Below are positions 18,316 through 27,632 of a DNA stretch of 64,000 nt, one piece after another. The notes beneath the pieces are model-generated. The model saw only the letters and a program-made list of their open reading frames with translations. It was not told where the DNA came from and did not search any database. The DNA comes from Pseudomonas sp. 31-12 (GTDB lineage Bacteria; Pseudomonadota; Gammaproteobacteria; Pseudomonadales; Pseudomonadaceae). Numbering within the stretch: position 1 is the first letter of the stretch; every line of letters starts with the position of its first letter. The position numbers and the translations under genes were made by a program. Location of the stretch: positions 1,302,001 through 1,366,000 of the forward strand of contig NZ_CP029482.1 in assembly GCF_003151075.1 (NCBI RefSeq), in the 5' to 3' direction.

Positions 18316-19806
18316 TCAGACCATCATCAGCAGCACGGCAACAAAGATGCTGCCGGCGGAGAAGGTCATGGTCCGAGACGACCAGGTGTTGAACCAACGT
18401 TGAAAGCTGGCGAGATCACGGGTCAGGGAAGTGGGCTGGCGAGTCCAGGACTGTTGGTCGAGGCGGAAGAACACGTAGATCTTCACCAGCGCGCCAACGA
18501 TCTGGTTGTAATAGAGAATCGCCGGGTAGGCCGGGCCGATCCGGTGACCGGACAACGACAGCAGCACGGTCAGGATCAGGCGGGTAATGCCGATCCACAG
18601 CAGGTACACGAGGATGAACGCGGTGCCGTACTTGAAGCTGGCGATCAGTGCGACCGTCAGGCCCAGCAACGAGGTCCACATCGACACGCGCTGATCGAAC
18701 AGCACCACCGAGGTGAACAGGCCGAGGCGTTTAACCCCCAGGCCCAGGGCGCGGGCGTTCTGGCGCAGGTTGTTGCCGTACCAGCGGAACATCAGTTTGC
18801 GACTGGCCTTGATGAAGCTTTTTTCCGGTGGATGCTCCACGGTGTGGATCGCGGCGTCCGGCACGTAGAACGTGTCGTAGCCCAGGCGCATCAGGCTGAA
18901 CCAGCTCGACTTGTCGTCACCGGTCAGGAACTTGAAGCGGCCCAGGCGCCAGTGTTGCAGCGAGTCGCTTTCCACGTCGGCGATGAAGTCCGGGTTGGTG
19001 ACCACGGTCGCGCGAAACACCGACATCCGGCCGGTCATGGTCAGTACGCGCTTGGACAAGGCCATCGAGCACATGTTGATGTGGCGCTGGGCGAATCGCA
19101 GTTTGTGCCATTCGCTCATGATGTAGCCGCCGCGCACTTCACAGAACTCGTTGGTGGTCAGGCCGCCGACATTGCCGAACAGCTGGAACCACGGCACGGT
19201 CTTGAGCACGGTGCCCTCGGCGAGCACGGTGTCGCCATCGATCACTGCAACCACTGCGCGGTCGTCCGGCAGGTGGCGGGAGATGGCGCGGAAACCGTAG
19301 GCCAGGCCATCACGCTTGCCGGTGCCGGGAATGCGCACGAAGTCGAGCTTGACCCGATCCGGCGGATTCATCTTCGTCCAAAGGCTTTTCACCAGCTTCT
19401 CATCGGACATTTCCACGATGGAGCACACCATGGTGGTCGGCAGGCCGCAGTCGATCGCTTCGCGAATGACGGAGGCGTAGACCTGTGCGGTGGTCAGCGC
19501 ATCGATACGGAAGCTTGTGACCATCAGAAACACATGGGACGGGTTTGCCGCGTCACCCAGCTTGCGCACTTTGCGCCGCAGGTGCGGGTAGACCACGTAC
19601 AGGAACAGCATCCCGCGCACAAAGTGCGTGGCGCCCATCGAGTAGCGCCAGATGCCGATGAAACCGATGAGGAAGATAAAGTCCTTCGAATCGGAATCGA
19701 ATGTGGACGCAGGCAACGCCATGGCGATGCCCATCAATAAACTTAGGTAAAACAGCCAACCGGCGGCCTGAAGTAGGCCGTGCTTTAGCCTGTGCATAAT
19801 CTGCAT
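18316..19806 (-). CDS. alg8: Mannuronan synthase Alg8 (glycosyltransferase family 2)
   Basis: A 496-residue inner-membrane glycosyltransferase that joins mannuronate from GDP-mannuronate. Membrane segments flank a cytoplasmic GT2 domain. Catalytic motifs include VIDGDTV (DxD-like), LTGDDKSSW and MFRWYGNN. Two further segments lie at the C terminus. The start is either the ATG at 19806 (MQIM) with GAGACGG upstream or the ATG three codons later ([13 protein letters not shown]), which matches my recollection of other Alg8 proteins; the choice hardly changes the protein. It follows algD and works with Alg44. Confidence 0.95.
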   Translation of the reverse strand: MQIMHRLKHGLLQAAGWLFYLSLLMGIAMALPASTFDSDSKDFIFLIGFIGIWRYSMGATHFVRGMLFLYVVYPHLRRKVRKLGDAANPSHVFLMVTSFRIDALTTAQVYASVIREAIDCGLPTTMVCSIVEMSDEKLVKSLWTKMNPPDRVKLDFVRIPGTGKRDGLAYGFRAISRHLPDDRAVVAVIDGDTVLAEGTVLKTVPWFQLFGNVGGLTTNEFCEVRGGYIMSEWHKLRFAQRHINMCSMALSKRVLTMTGRMSVFRATVVTNPDFIADVESDSLQHWRLGRFKFLTGDDKSSWFSLMRLGYDTFYVPDAAIHTVEHPPEKSFIKASRKLMFRWYGNNLRQNARALGLGVKRLGLFTSVVLFDQRVSMWTSLLGLTVALIASFKYGTAFILVYLLWIGITRLILTVLLSLSGHRIGPAYPAILYYNQIVGALVKIYVFFRLDQQSWTRQPTSLTRDLASFQRWFNTWSSRTMTFSAGSIFVAVLLMMV

Positions 19807-19918
19807 CCGTCTCTATCTCGGGCGAGCCTGTGGGGTGGCCCGATGGGGTTAAGGCAGGCGAAAAAGCCGGGAGGGTTGCGGGCTTTGTGAGCACCGCAAA
19901 CCCTCCCGATACCGCTTG

Positions 19919-21235
19919 TTACCAGCAGATGCCTTCGGTACGGCCACTGACGCTGGTGGCTTTAGACATGAAGCCGACCAGGTCGACGACTTGCTTGCCG
20001 TGCGGAGCGTTCTGCGCCAAGGCGCGGAATTTCTCGTCACGGTTGCCGAGGATGATCACGTCGGAGTTGGCGATCACGTCGTCGAAGTCAGCGTTGAGCA
20101 AGGACGAGACGTGAGGGATCTTCGACTCGATGTAATCCTTGTTCGCGCCGTGGACACGGGCGTATTCGACGTTGCTGTCGTAGATGCTCAGGTCGTAACC
20201 CTTGCCGATCAGCATTTCCGCCAGATCAACCAGCGGGCTTTCACGCAGGTCATCGGTGCCGGCCTTGAAGCTCAGGCCCAACAGGGCGACTTTGCGTTTG
20301 TCGTGGCTGGAAACGATGTCGAAGGCGTTCTGCACCTGCGATTCGTTACTGCGCATCAGCGAGTTCAGCAAAGGCGATTCCACGTCCAGTGCACCGGCGC
20401 GGTAGGTCAGGGCGCGCACGTCTTTGGGCAGGCAAGAGCCGCCGAACGCGAAGCCTGGGCGCATGTAGTACTGGGACAGGTTCAGTGTCTTGTCCTGGCA
20501 GACCACTTCCATCACTTCGCGACCGTCGACACCGCACGCCTTGGCGATGTTGCCGATCTCGTTGGCGAAGGTCACCTTGGTGGCGTGCCACACGTTACAG
20601 GTGTACTTGATCATTTCGGCAACGGCGATGTCCTTGCGGATGATCGGTGCGTCGAGCTCTTCGTACAGCGATTGCAGAACGTCGCCCGAGGCCTTGTCGA
20701 ACTCGCCGATGACGGTCATTGGCGGCAGGTCGTAGTCGGCGATCGCGGTGCTTTCGCGCAGGAACTCAGGGTTCACTGCAACGCCGAAATCAACGCCGGC
20801 TTTCTTGCCGGAGCAGTCTTCGAGGATAGGGATGACAACGTTTGCGACCGTGCCTGGCAAAACGGTGCTGCGAACCACGATGGTGTGGCGGGTGGTCTTG
20901 TCACGCAGGACAAAACCGATCTCGCGGCACACGGCTTCGATGTAGTTCAGTTCCAGGTCGCCGTTCTTCTTGCTCGGCGTACCGACGCAGATCATCGACA
21001 GGTCGGTGTCACGAATCGCCTCGGCGAAGTTGGTCGTGCCGCGCAATTTGCCCGTCTCGATGCCCTTCTTCAGAAGTTCGCCCAGACCCGGTTCAACGAT
21101 CGGCGATTTGCCGGCGTTGATCATATCGATTTTGTCTTTGGCAACATCGACGCCTACGACGTCATGGCCCCGTGCAGACAGGCAACCGGCACATACTGCG
21201 CCGACGTAACCCAAACCAAATATGCTGATGCGCAT
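19919..21235 (-). CDS. algD: GDP-mannose 6-dehydrogenase AlgD
   Basis: A 438-residue enzyme that oxidizes GDP-mannose to GDP-mannuronate with two NAD, the committed step to alginate. The N-terminal dinucleotide fold shows ISIFGLGYVGAVCAGCLSAR. The catalytic cysteine lies in FGGSCLPKDV. Length is near the P. aeruginosa value (436). It is the first gene of the alginate operon, and about 800 bases of non-coding DNA lie before it, as expected for a strongly regulated promoter. A gap of 112 bases separates it from alg8. Confidence 0.96.
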   Translation of the reverse strand: MRISIFGLGYVGAVCAGCLSARGHDVVGVDVAKDKIDMINAGKSPIVEPGLGELLKKGIETGKLRGTTNFAEAIRDTDLSMICVGTPSKKNGDLELNYIEAVCREIGFVLRDKTTRHTIVVRSTVLPGTVANVVIPILEDCSGKKAGVDFGVAVNPEFLRESTAIADYDLPPMTVIGEFDKASGDVLQSLYEELDAPIIRKDIAVAEMIKYTCNVWHATKVTFANEIGNIAKACGVDGREVMEVVCQDKTLNLSQYYMRPGFAFGGSCLPKDVRALTYRAGALDVESPLLNSLMRSNESQVQNAFDIVSSHDKRKVALLGLSFKAGTDDLRESPLVDLAEMLIGKGYDLSIYDSNVEYARVHGANKDYIESKIPHVSSLLNADFDDVIANSDVIILGNRDEKFRALAQNAPHGKQVVDLVGFMSKATSVSGRTEGICW

Positions 21236-21324
21236 CGCAATTACCTCTGTGTTTTATCAAGCCATTACATGGCCGGAGTTAATGGTGTTCAGCGGTATAG
21301 TGCACTCGGAAGTGCGGCTTACAG

Positions 21325-21358
21325 GCGCCACAGTGCCGCGTGCAGGCATACAAAGTTC
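21325..21358 (-). promoter_or_regulatory. Candidate AlgU (sigma-22) promoter, proximal
   Basis: On the minus strand GAACTT (21358-21353) is a perfect -35 for AlgU (consensus GAACTT-N16/17-TCtgA). The -10 is poor: CACTG at 17 bases or ACTGT at 18. It would start a transcript about 90 bases before algD. Confidence 0.3.
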
Positions 21359-21705
21359 CGAGTGTCTAAATAAGTGCACTCAAGGGGTGCGCAACTAGGC
21401 CTTATTATTCTGATGTGCCCTGTTATGCAGCCGATCTTCTAATCAGAGGACCGTGAGCAAAGGTCTTGCGCGCTCAATGCCAGGCCAGAAGCCCGTAAAT
21501 CAAGCGGTTGGGTGCTCAGATGAGCACGTTTATAGGGGCGCAGCCTTGGCCTTGAAGGGGATATTAATAAGCGTATCTCCTGTCCTTTATGTGTTGCCCA
21601 AATCAGAGGCCCAGTCTGCGGAAGTTAATGTGACAACTTCGCTACGTGGCGCTCTTCTCTGCGTAAGTTATCTCGTACATACATTGAGAAAATCGTTACC
21701 GGTGG

Positions 21706-21732
21706 TATGAGCTACGCATTTGGACATAGTTC
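21706..21732 (-). promoter_or_regulatory. Candidate AlgU (sigma-22) promoter, distal
   Basis: On the minus strand GAACTA (21732-21727), 16 bases, then TCATA (21710-21706) resembles the AlgU pattern at both boxes. It would give a leader of about 460 bases, comparable to the long algD leader known in P. aeruginosa. Confidence 0.35.
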
Positions 21733-21856
21733 CTGTCCGCCCATCGCGAATTCTGAAATTTCTTGAAATATTGAGAAAGATGGCACTGCTCTCAAACTGA
21801 TAGCACTTACCGTTTGGCCCTTTATATATAGGCTTATTATCGACCCCGATAGTTTT

Positions 21857-21906
21857 GTGCCACTACCGAGAAAAATTTTCAGTGCCACTACTGAAAAAAA
21901 TCATCA
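21857..21906. repeat. 25-bp tandem direct repeat upstream of algD
   Basis: Two adjacent 25-base units both begin GTGCCACTAC and continue with an A/T-rich half (YGARAAAAATYWTCA). About 20 of 25 positions agree. The unit start positions are 21857 and 21882. Confidence 0.7.
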
Positions 21907-22043
21907 AAGTCGAGTGAAACTAAAGTTAGAAAATCGGGTGATGGATTTATGGCGCCAATAAGTCGGCGAATAAGGCGGGGGATTGTTGGACGATCAGACG
22001 GTGGCGCACGACGCTTTTCTGCTGTCGTGCACCAACCGGGAGC

Positions 22044-22823
22044 TTACTCGGGCGCGTGATCGCGCAGGAATACCAGATGGTCCGGTTTAGACTGCTCGGC
22101 ACTGTAGCGATAGCCTTGAACGTCAAATTTTTTGAGGTCTGCCGGGTCGTTGACGCGCTCTTCAATGACGAAACGGCTCATCATTCCCCGCGCTTTTTTC
22201 GCGTAGAAACTGATGATCTTGTATTGACCGTTCTTCAAGTCCCTGAAGTCGGTATTAATGATGCGTGCGTTCAAGGCACTGCGTTTGACCACCGAGAAGT
22301 ATTCGTTGGAGGCCAGGTTCAGCAATACGTCGTCGCCCTGATCGGCCAGGGCTTCGTTCAGCCATTCGCTGATCCGCGTGCCCCAGAACGCATACAGATC
22401 CTTGCCACGGGCATTTGCCAGTTTGGTGCCCATCTCCAGACGATACGGTTGCATCAGGTCCAGCGGGCGCAACAGACCGTACAGGCCTGAAAGCATGCGC
22501 AAGTGTTGTTGCGCGTAATCGAAATCGGCTTCGCTGAAGGTTTGCGCGTCGAGTCCGGTGTACACGTCGCCCTTGAAGGCGAGCAGCGCCTGCTTGGCGT
22601 TTTCCGGGGTGAACGCGGGCGTCCAGCTGCCGAAACGTGCGGCGTTGAGGCCGCCGATCTTGTCGGAGACGTGCATCAACTCGCTGATCTGCGCTGGCGT
22701 CAGGTCGCGCAACTGCATGATCAACTCTTGGGAATGGTCGAGGTACTGCGGCTGGGTAAAGCGCTGGGTCGCCGGCGGTGTTTCGTAGTCGAGGGTCTTG
22801 GCGGGGGAAATCACCATCAGCAT
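22044..22823 (-). CDS. yaaA: Peroxide stress protein YaaA
   Basis: A 259-residue protein of the YaaA/DUF328 family, which limits free iron and oxidative DNA damage under hydrogen peroxide stress. Family motifs are clear: SPAKTLDYE at the start, [20 protein letters not shown] in the middle, and [12 protein letters not shown] and [13 protein letters not shown] near the end. The ATG at 22823 ([11 protein letters not shown]) is chosen because GGAG lies 8 bases upstream; the frame is open further up but without a ribosome site. It is transcribed toward the algD control region. Confidence 0.93.
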   Translation of the reverse strand: MLMVISPAKTLDYETPPATQRFTQPQYLDHSQELIMQLRDLTPAQISELMHVSDKIGGLNAARFGSWTPAFTPENAKQALLAFKGDVYTGLDAQTFSEADFDYAQQHLRMLSGLYGLLRPLDLMQPYRLEMGTKLANARGKDLYAFWGTRISEWLNEALADQGDDVLLNLASNEYFSVVKRSALNARIINTDFRDLKNGQYKIISFYAKKARGMMSRFVIEERVNDPADLKKFDVQGYRYSAEQSKPDHLVFLRDHAPE

Positions 22824-22926
22824 GAAGTCGTCTCCTTTAATCGTGGGCGCGATTCTAGGGGGTTGGGCCGGTTGACTCCAGCTATCAAGTCCATAGGTGA
22901 TCGGCGGTTTGACTGTATGGGCTTTT

Positions 22927-23057
22927 GTGGCGAGGGAGCTTGCTCCCGCTCGATCGCGAAGCGGTCGCAAGATTGCTGCGCAGGTTTCACCTGAAGGAAT
23001 GAGGTCGCAGGTTTGGGGCTGCTTCGCAGCCCAGCGGGAGCAAGCTCCCTCGCCACA
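22927..23057. repeat. REP pair (type 2)
   Basis: GTGGCGAGGGAGCTTGCTCC and its inverted partner enclose about 85 bases, which include a further short hairpin (GCTGCTTCGCAGC). This REP family differs in sequence from the type 1 elements. Confidence 0.85.
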
Positions 23058-23134
23058 ATGGGTTCGGTGCTGCTGCGGGAATGTGGGCTGGATCAGCTAT
23101 AGTGCCGCGCGGGTTTTGTTATGGAGACATCCCT

Positions 23135-24259
23135 TTGCGTATCGTTTTTCTATTTTCGGCGTGGCTCTTGAGCTTCGGTGCCATGGCGGCGCCTGGCGAC
23201 GTGGCGACGCTTGATCGCAGCACCTGGCCGGAACAGCTCAGCAGCCCGACGCTGTTCGACGTCGCATCACGCGCCGAAATCCTCATGTTCGCGCGGGTGC
23301 TGCTGGCCAGCGAGTCGCTGGATGAACCGGCCCTGGCCCAACGCCTGGGCCTGCGGAAAATCAATCTGGAGGCCGTCAACAACCTGCGCCAGCGCCTGTG
23401 GCAGCGCCTGTTCACCAACTATAACTTTGCCCAGCAGAGCTGCGATCAGGATGCTTCCTTCTGTTTTCTCGTCGAGGACATGGACACCCTGCGCCAGCAA
23501 GCGGCCAAGTTTCAGGTCAGCGACGACAGCTACTACATCAAGTGGTCGGAGCCGAGCCGGTTGTTCCACGCCCAGTATCTGGACGAGCAACTGCGCAAGG
23601 CGGCACTGTCCCCCCAGAGCAGCAGCGAAGTCGATCGTTTTGGCGACTATGAGCGCAACGGCGACGAGATGCATGACCGGCTGTTTTTGCTGACCTTCGA
23701 CAGCGCCGCCAATGTCATGCCGGACAACACCGGCTGGGTCACGGAGTACCTGCGCAAGTCGAACATGAGCGGTACGTTCTTCGTGCTGGGCAAAGACATC
23801 CAGGCGCGTCTGGCCGAGCGCTCGGTGGCCAGTCTGCAAGCGACGTACTCAGCGCAGTGCATCGGCGTGCAAGGCTGGGAGTTTCGTTCCCACAGCCACT
23901 GGCAAGACTGGCAGGACTCGGTGCGCCGCAGCGTCGAGCTGGTCAAAAGCAAACTGCCGGAGAACTACGTGCCGCTGTTTCGTCCGCCCGATGGCCAGCG
24001 TCGTTCGGACGCCGAAGGCTTCTTCAAGGCTCAGGGTTTGCAGGTGGCGCTTTGGGACATTGATGCCCAGGACGGCGCCGGCAAACTCAAGGGCAACCCG
24101 AGTGCGCAACGCGTGTTGACGTTGATGCTGCTGTGGCGACACGGGGTGATTAACTTCAATGTGAAGCAGGATGCAGTGAAAACGGCGATGCCTTGGCTCA
24201 TCACGCAAACGGCGCAAAGCGGGATCGGTTGGGAGGACTGTCAGGACGCGTTTCGCTGA
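23135..24259 (+). CDS. Exported polysaccharide-deacetylase-like protein
   Basis: A 374-residue exported protein with a NodB-like deacetylase domain in its C-terminal half. I chose the TTG at 23135, since GGAG lies 8 bases before it and a signal peptide follows at once (RIVFLFSAWLLSFGAMA, then APGD). NodB motifs: LLTFDSA (motif 1), RSHSHW with the two zinc histidines (motif 2), and FRPPDGQR (motif 3). Motif 1 is normally TFDD; here the second Asp, a metal ligand, is Ser. The enzyme may still act or may bind sugar only. The N-terminal 180 residues are helical and of unknown role. The substrate is unknown. Confidence 0.8.
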   Translation: MRIVFLFSAWLLSFGAMAAPGDVATLDRSTWPEQLSSPTLFDVASRAEILMFARVLLASESLDEPALAQRLGLRKINLEAVNNLRQRLWQRLFTNYNFAQQSCDQDASFCFLVEDMDTLRQQAAKFQVSDDSYYIKWSEPSRLFHAQYLDEQLRKAALSPQSSSEVDRFGDYERNGDEMHDRLFLLTFDSAANVMPDNTGWVTEYLRKSNMSGTFFVLGKDIQARLAERSVASLQATYSAQCIGVQGWEFRSHSHWQDWQDSVRRSVELVKSKLPENYVPLFRPPDGQRRSDAEGFFKAQGLQVALWDIDAQDGAGKLKGNPSAQRVLTLMLLWRHGVINFNVKQDAVKTAMPWLITQTAQSGIGWEDCQDAFR

Positions 24260-24608
24260 AACCGTAAAAAGCCCGGAATCATTGGGTATGAGGGCGCAGC
24301 GGGGTGATTTTTGTGCAGAATTCGATGCAGGCGGACTTCCGACTTTAACGGGGTGATGGCCATCCGCCTAGTGCTATTGGTCACTCTGAAAAATAAACTT
24401 CAAAAAAGCGTCAAAGTACTTTTTTCTGTCATGGGTTTTGGAGTATTACGAAGACAGACCGCCGAAACCTGCACCACAGGTGGCGTCTTCCAAGACCCAA
24501 CTATGGATGCAGTTCACTTGAGTCCCAGCAGGTGAAATTCGGTAGTCACTTCGAGGCGCAGCACCGCCAAGGTATTGCGTCGAATGGCTCCCACAAAGGT
24601 GACCGAGT
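24260..24608. other. Intergenic stretch before the PIN-PhoH gene
   Basis: About 350 bases without a supportable gene. The right part must carry the promoter of the downstream ATPase gene. I see no clear operator, hairpin or REP here. Confidence 0.5.
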
Positions 24609-26003
24609 ATGGATGATCACGGACGTAGTTCTTCCTCCAACCAGCCAATCCTTTATGTACTCGATACCAACGTATTGATTCACGATCCAAACGCCCTTCT
24701 TAACTTCGAAGAACACCACGTTGCCATCCCGATGACCGTGCTTGAGGAGCTGGATAAGCTCAAGAGCGGGCATCACAGCGTGGCTGCGGAATGCCGTCAG
24801 GCGATTCGCCTGATCGACAAGACGTTGGGCGACGCCAGCCCAGAAGACGTCGAGCTCGGTGTACCGATCCAGCGCGGCAAGAGCGGGCCCAAAGGTTTGC
24901 TGTCAATTCTGATGAGCAAGCGTGCCGAACCGAACATCATTCTTCCCGAACACCTGAACGACAACATCATCATCAACCAGTTGATTGACCTGCACGCGCG
25001 CGAGCCGAAACTGCCCGTGGTGCTGGTCACCAAAGACATCAACATGCGCCTCAAGGCCCGGGCGTGCGGGATCGCGGCCGAGGACTACAGCACCGACCAA
25101 CTGGTTGACGACGTATCGCTGCTGCCCAATGGTTATCACAACATGGACGGCTCCTTCTGGGATCGCGTGAAGAATGTCGAAACCCGTCAGGATCACGGTC
25201 GCACCTGGCATCAGGTGCAGCTGATCGACAACCTGCCGGCTGTGCATATCAATGAGTTCATCATCGACGAACAGGGTTTTGTCGGCTGGATCAAGGAGAT
25301 CGAGGAGGACCGCCTGCTGATTCTCGACCTGCATCAGGAACCCCTGTTGCACCAGGAAGCCTGGGGCCTGAAACCGCGTGACATCTATCAAAGCCTGGCG
25401 CTGTATGCCTTGCTCGATCCGGATATCCACCTGGTTAACCTGACCGGGGCCGCCGGCTCGGGTAAAACCATCCTGGCCCTGGCGGCGGCGATCGAGCAGA
25501 CCATGGTCAGCAAACGCTACCGCCGGATCATCGCGACGCGCAGCGTGCAGGGCCTGGACCAGGAAATCGGTTTCCTGCCCGGCACCGAAGCGGAAAAAAT
25601 GGAGCCTTGGCTGGGCGCCATCACCGACAACCTCGAAGCCTTGCACATGGATGACGAAAACACCCATGGCAGCGTCGATTACATCCTCAGCAAAGTGCCG
25701 TTGCAGTTCAAATCCCTCAACTACATTCGAGGCCGCAGCTTCCAGCAGAGCCTGATCCTGATCGATGAATGCCAGAACCTGACCCCGCACCAGATGAAAA
25801 CCATCATCACCCGTGCCGGCGCCGGTTCCAAAGTGGTGTGCCTGGGCAACCTGGCGCAGATCGACACTCCTTACCTGTCCGCGACCAGCTCCGGGCTGAC
25901 GTACTTGACCGAACGCTTCAAGGATTTCCCCAACGGCGTACACATCACCCTGCAAGGGGTGCCACGTTCGATTCTGGCCGAATACGCCGAATCGCATTTG
26001 TAA
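24609..26003 (+). CDS. PIN domain-PhoH family ATPase
   Basis: A 464-residue fusion of an N-terminal PIN ribonuclease domain (residues about 14-150) and a C-terminal PhoH-type NTPase (about 245-460). The PIN start LYVLDTNVLIHDPNAL holds the first catalytic Asp, with further acidic residues at LEELDK and VLVTKDINMR. The ATPase shows Walker A GAAGSGKT and Walker B LILIDECQN. Such proteins act as ATP-driven RNA unwinding ribonucleases in related bacteria. Start ATG with AAAGGTGA upstream; a terminator follows. Confidence 0.92.
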   Translation: MDDHGRSSSSNQPILYVLDTNVLIHDPNALLNFEEHHVAIPMTVLEELDKLKSGHHSVAAECRQAIRLIDKTLGDASPEDVELGVPIQRGKSGPKGLLSILMSKRAEPNIILPEHLNDNIIINQLIDLHAREPKLPVVLVTKDINMRLKARACGIAAEDYSTDQLVDDVSLLPNGYHNMDGSFWDRVKNVETRQDHGRTWHQVQLIDNLPAVHINEFIIDEQGFVGWIKEIEEDRLLILDLHQEPLLHQEAWGLKPRDIYQSLALYALLDPDIHLVNLTGAAGSGKTILALAAAIEQTMVSKRYRRIIATRSVQGLDQEIGFLPGTEAEKMEPWLGAITDNLEALHMDDENTHGSVDYILSKVPLQFKSLNYIRGRSFQQSLILIDECQNLTPHQMKTIITRAGAGSKVVCLGNLAQIDTPYLSATSSGLTYLTERFKDFPNGVHITLQGVPRSILAEYAESHL

Positions 26004-26016
26004 CCACGTCACCAGT

Positions 26017-26049
26017 ACCGGGCGGCCCCAAAGCCGCCCGGTTTTTTTA
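26017..26049 (+). terminator. Terminator after PIN-PhoH gene
   Basis: CCGGGCGGC (26018-26026) pairs with GCCGCCCGG (26033-26041) and is followed by seven Ts. Confidence 0.9.
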
Positions 26050-26066
26050 TGCCCGACACAAAACCC

Positions 26067-26087
26067 CTGTGGGAGCGGGCTTGTGGT
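26067..26087. repeat. Truncated type 1 REP half
   Basis: CTGTGGGAGCGGGCTTGTGG is one REP arm without its palindromic end or partner. Confidence 0.6.
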
Positions 26088-26159
26088 GATCGGATAATCT
26101 TGCGTGCGGAAAATTGACCCGCAGGTTTACAATCGACGCTCCTGATCAGGAGTAACCCC

Positions 26160-26633
26160 GTGCTGACTCATCTCGATTCCCAAGGTCGCGCCAACATGGT
26201 CGACGTCACCGAAAAAGCCGTGACGTTCCGTGAAGCGACCGCCCAAGCGCTGGTGCGCATGCAGCCCGAAACCCTGCAGATGATCGTCAGTGGCGGTCAC
26301 CCTAAAGGTGACGTGTTCGCCGTGGCGCGCATTGCCGGCATTCAGGCGGCGAAGAAGACCAGCGATCTGATTCCCCTGTGCCATCCGCTGATGCTCACCG
26401 GCGTCAAGGTCGAGCTCAGTGCCGAAGGCGATGACACCGTGCGCATCGTCGCGCGTTGCAAGCTGTCCGGGCAGACTGGCGTCGAGATGGAAGCGTTGAC
26501 GGCCGCCAGTGTCGCCGCGCTGACTATCTACGACATGTGCAAGGCCGTGGACCGTGGCATGACCATCGAAAGCGTGCGGCTGCTGGAAAAACTCGGCGGC
26601 AAGAGCGGCCATTTTCAGGCAGATCAACCATGA
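26160..26633 (+). CDS. moaC: Cyclic pyranopterin monophosphate synthase MoaC
   Basis: A 157-residue enzyme of molybdenum cofactor synthesis that makes cyclic pyranopterin monophosphate from the product of MoaA. Motifs: [14 protein letters not shown] at the start, [18 protein letters not shown] in the middle, and [23 protein letters not shown] with the conserved Lys in the last third. The start is GTG at 26160, with GGAG about 9 bases before it. Its stop overlaps the moaD start by four bases. MoaA is not encoded here. Confidence 0.96.
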   Translation: MLTHLDSQGRANMVDVTEKAVTFREATAQALVRMQPETLQMIVSGGHPKGDVFAVARIAGIQAAKKTSDLIPLCHPLMLTGVKVELSAEGDDTVRIVARCKLSGQTGVEMEALTAASVAALTIYDMCKAVDRGMTIESVRLLEKLGGKSGHFQADQP

Positions 26634-26872
26634 ACCTCACCGTGAAGTTTTTTGCCCGCTACCGCGAAGCCCTCGGCGTTGACTCGGTCAAGGTTGAAGG
26701 TGATTTCGCCACCGTCGACGATGTGCGTGCGCTGCTGGCTCAACGTGACGGTGCCGACGTGTTGAGCGAGCAGAACCTGATGTGCGCGCGCAACGAGGAC
26801 CTTTGCCAACTCGACGAGCCGGTGACTGACGGTGATGAAGTGGCGTTCTTTCCGACCGTGACCGGGGGCTGA
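26630..26872 (+). CDS. moaD: Molybdopterin synthase small subunit MoaD
   Basis: An 80-residue ubiquitin-like sulfur carrier. It starts at the ATG overlapping the moaC stop (ATGA) and ends in VTGG, the double glycine that is thiocarboxylated and inserted into the MoaE active site. The beta-grasp pattern [16 protein letters not shown] at the start and [13 protein letters not shown] at the end is complete. The gene is translationally coupled to moaC and lies one base before moaE. Confidence 0.95.
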   Translation: MNLTVKFFARYREALGVDSVKVEGDFATVDDVRALLAQRDGADVLSEQNLMCARNEDLCQLDEPVTDGDEVAFFPTVTGG

Positions 26873-26873
26873 C

Positions 26874-27326
26874 ATGGCGATTCGCGTGCAGTCCACGGCG
26901 TTCGATCCGGGTGCTGAAGTCAATGCCATGCACGCCGCCAATGTCGGTGTTGGCGCGGTGGTGAGTTTTGTCGGTTACGTGCGCGACTTCAATGACGGGC
27001 TCGATGTGGCCGGGATGTTTCTCGAGCACTATCCGGGCATGACCGAAAAGGCTCTTGGCAAAATCGCCCTCGAGGCTGAGCAGCGCTGGCCGCTGTTGAA
27101 GCTTGAAGTGCTGCACCGGATCGGCGCCCTGGAACCGGGCGAACCGATCGTCTTCGTCGGCGCTGCGAGTGCCCACCGCCAGGCGGCTTTCGACGCCTGC
27201 GCCTTTGTCATGGACTACCTGAAAACGCGTGCGCCGTTCTGGAAGAAAGAAAACACCACTGACGGGCCGCGTTGGGTCGAAGGGCGTGACAGCGATCATG
27301 CGGCGGCGGATCGCTGGAAGCAGTGA
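26874..27326 (+). CDS. moaE: Molybdopterin synthase catalytic subunit MoaE
   Basis: A 150-residue large subunit of molybdopterin synthase, which adds two sulfurs to the pyranopterin using MoaD thiocarboxylate. Motifs: GAVVSFVGYVRD near residue 30, LEHYPGM near residue 50, HRIGALEPGEPIVFVGAASAHRQAAFDAC in the middle, and the active-site lysines in LKTRAPFWKKE. It is the last gene of the moaCDE unit and is followed by a REP pair. Length is typical. Confidence 0.96.
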   Translation: MAIRVQSTAFDPGAEVNAMHAANVGVGAVVSFVGYVRDFNDGLDVAGMFLEHYPGMTEKALGKIALEAEQRWPLLKLEVLHRIGALEPGEPIVFVGAASAHRQAAFDACAFVMDYLKTRAPFWKKENTTDGPRWVEGRDSDHAAADRWKQ

Positions 27327-27351
27327 TTCCTGCGGCGTCTACAAGTACGCC

Positions 27352-27441
27352 TTCGCGGGCAAGCCCGCTCCCACAGGTTTTGTGTCGTGAACAGATTATG
27401 TGAACAACGTAAAAACTGTGGGAGCGTGGCTTGCCCGCGAA
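27352..27441. repeat. REP pair after moaE (type 1)
   Basis: TTCGCGGGCAAGCCCGCTCC faces its complement at 27418-27441 across about 40 bases. One arm has an extra T (GGAGCGTGGCTTGCC). Confidence 0.88.
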
Positions 27442-27536
27442 GAGGCCATCAGCAACACCAAAAATCCCAATGACCCACCGCCCGACCACTGGCCGGCACA
27501 TCTTCATTTTGCCCGATTGACGACCTATACATTAAA

Positions 27537-27549
27537 GTCCAGTATGGAA
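27537..27549. promoter_or_regulatory. Candidate DauR operator before the binding-protein gene
   Basis: GTCCAGTATGGAA matches 11 of 13 positions of the palindrome GTCCATTATGGAC found before dauB. It overlaps a likely promoter (TTGACG at 27517-27522), 84 bases upstream of the ATG. Confidence 0.5.
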
Positions 27550-27632
27550 TTATAAGTACAAAAAAGGCGTTCCCCTGTTCCAGCTTTGTCTTCTGTCTTG
27601 CCAAACCAACAACAACCCGCGAGAGAACGAAC

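Larger units (their letters stand above)
21236..22043. other. algD upstream regulatory region (non-coding)
   Basis: About 800 bases with no convincing gene. The part near algD is GC-balanced. The distal part (about 21720-21950) is AT-rich, with runs of A and T and a tandem repeat. In P. aeruginosa the algD control region is similarly long and binds AlgU-RNA polymerase, AlgR, AmrZ and others. Two weak AlgU-type promoter candidates are listed separately. Confidence 0.6.

Noticed and set aside
4709..19740. Long plus-strand open frames opposite the alginate genes
   Set aside because: All overlap well-recognized alg genes in the complementary frame and lack ribosome sites or known domains. They are a by-product of GC-rich third positions.
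21453..21710. An 85-codon frame upstream of algD
   Set aside because: GTG start without ribosome site, no recognizable domain, and it lies in the algD control region.
21800..21820. A possible AlgR-type site (CCGTTTGGC) upstream of algD
   Set aside because: Only a partial match to the consensus and not repeated; too weak to list as a feature.
24311..24535. A 74-codon frame before the PIN-PhoH gene
   Set aside because: No ribosome site, no domain, and low-complexity composition.
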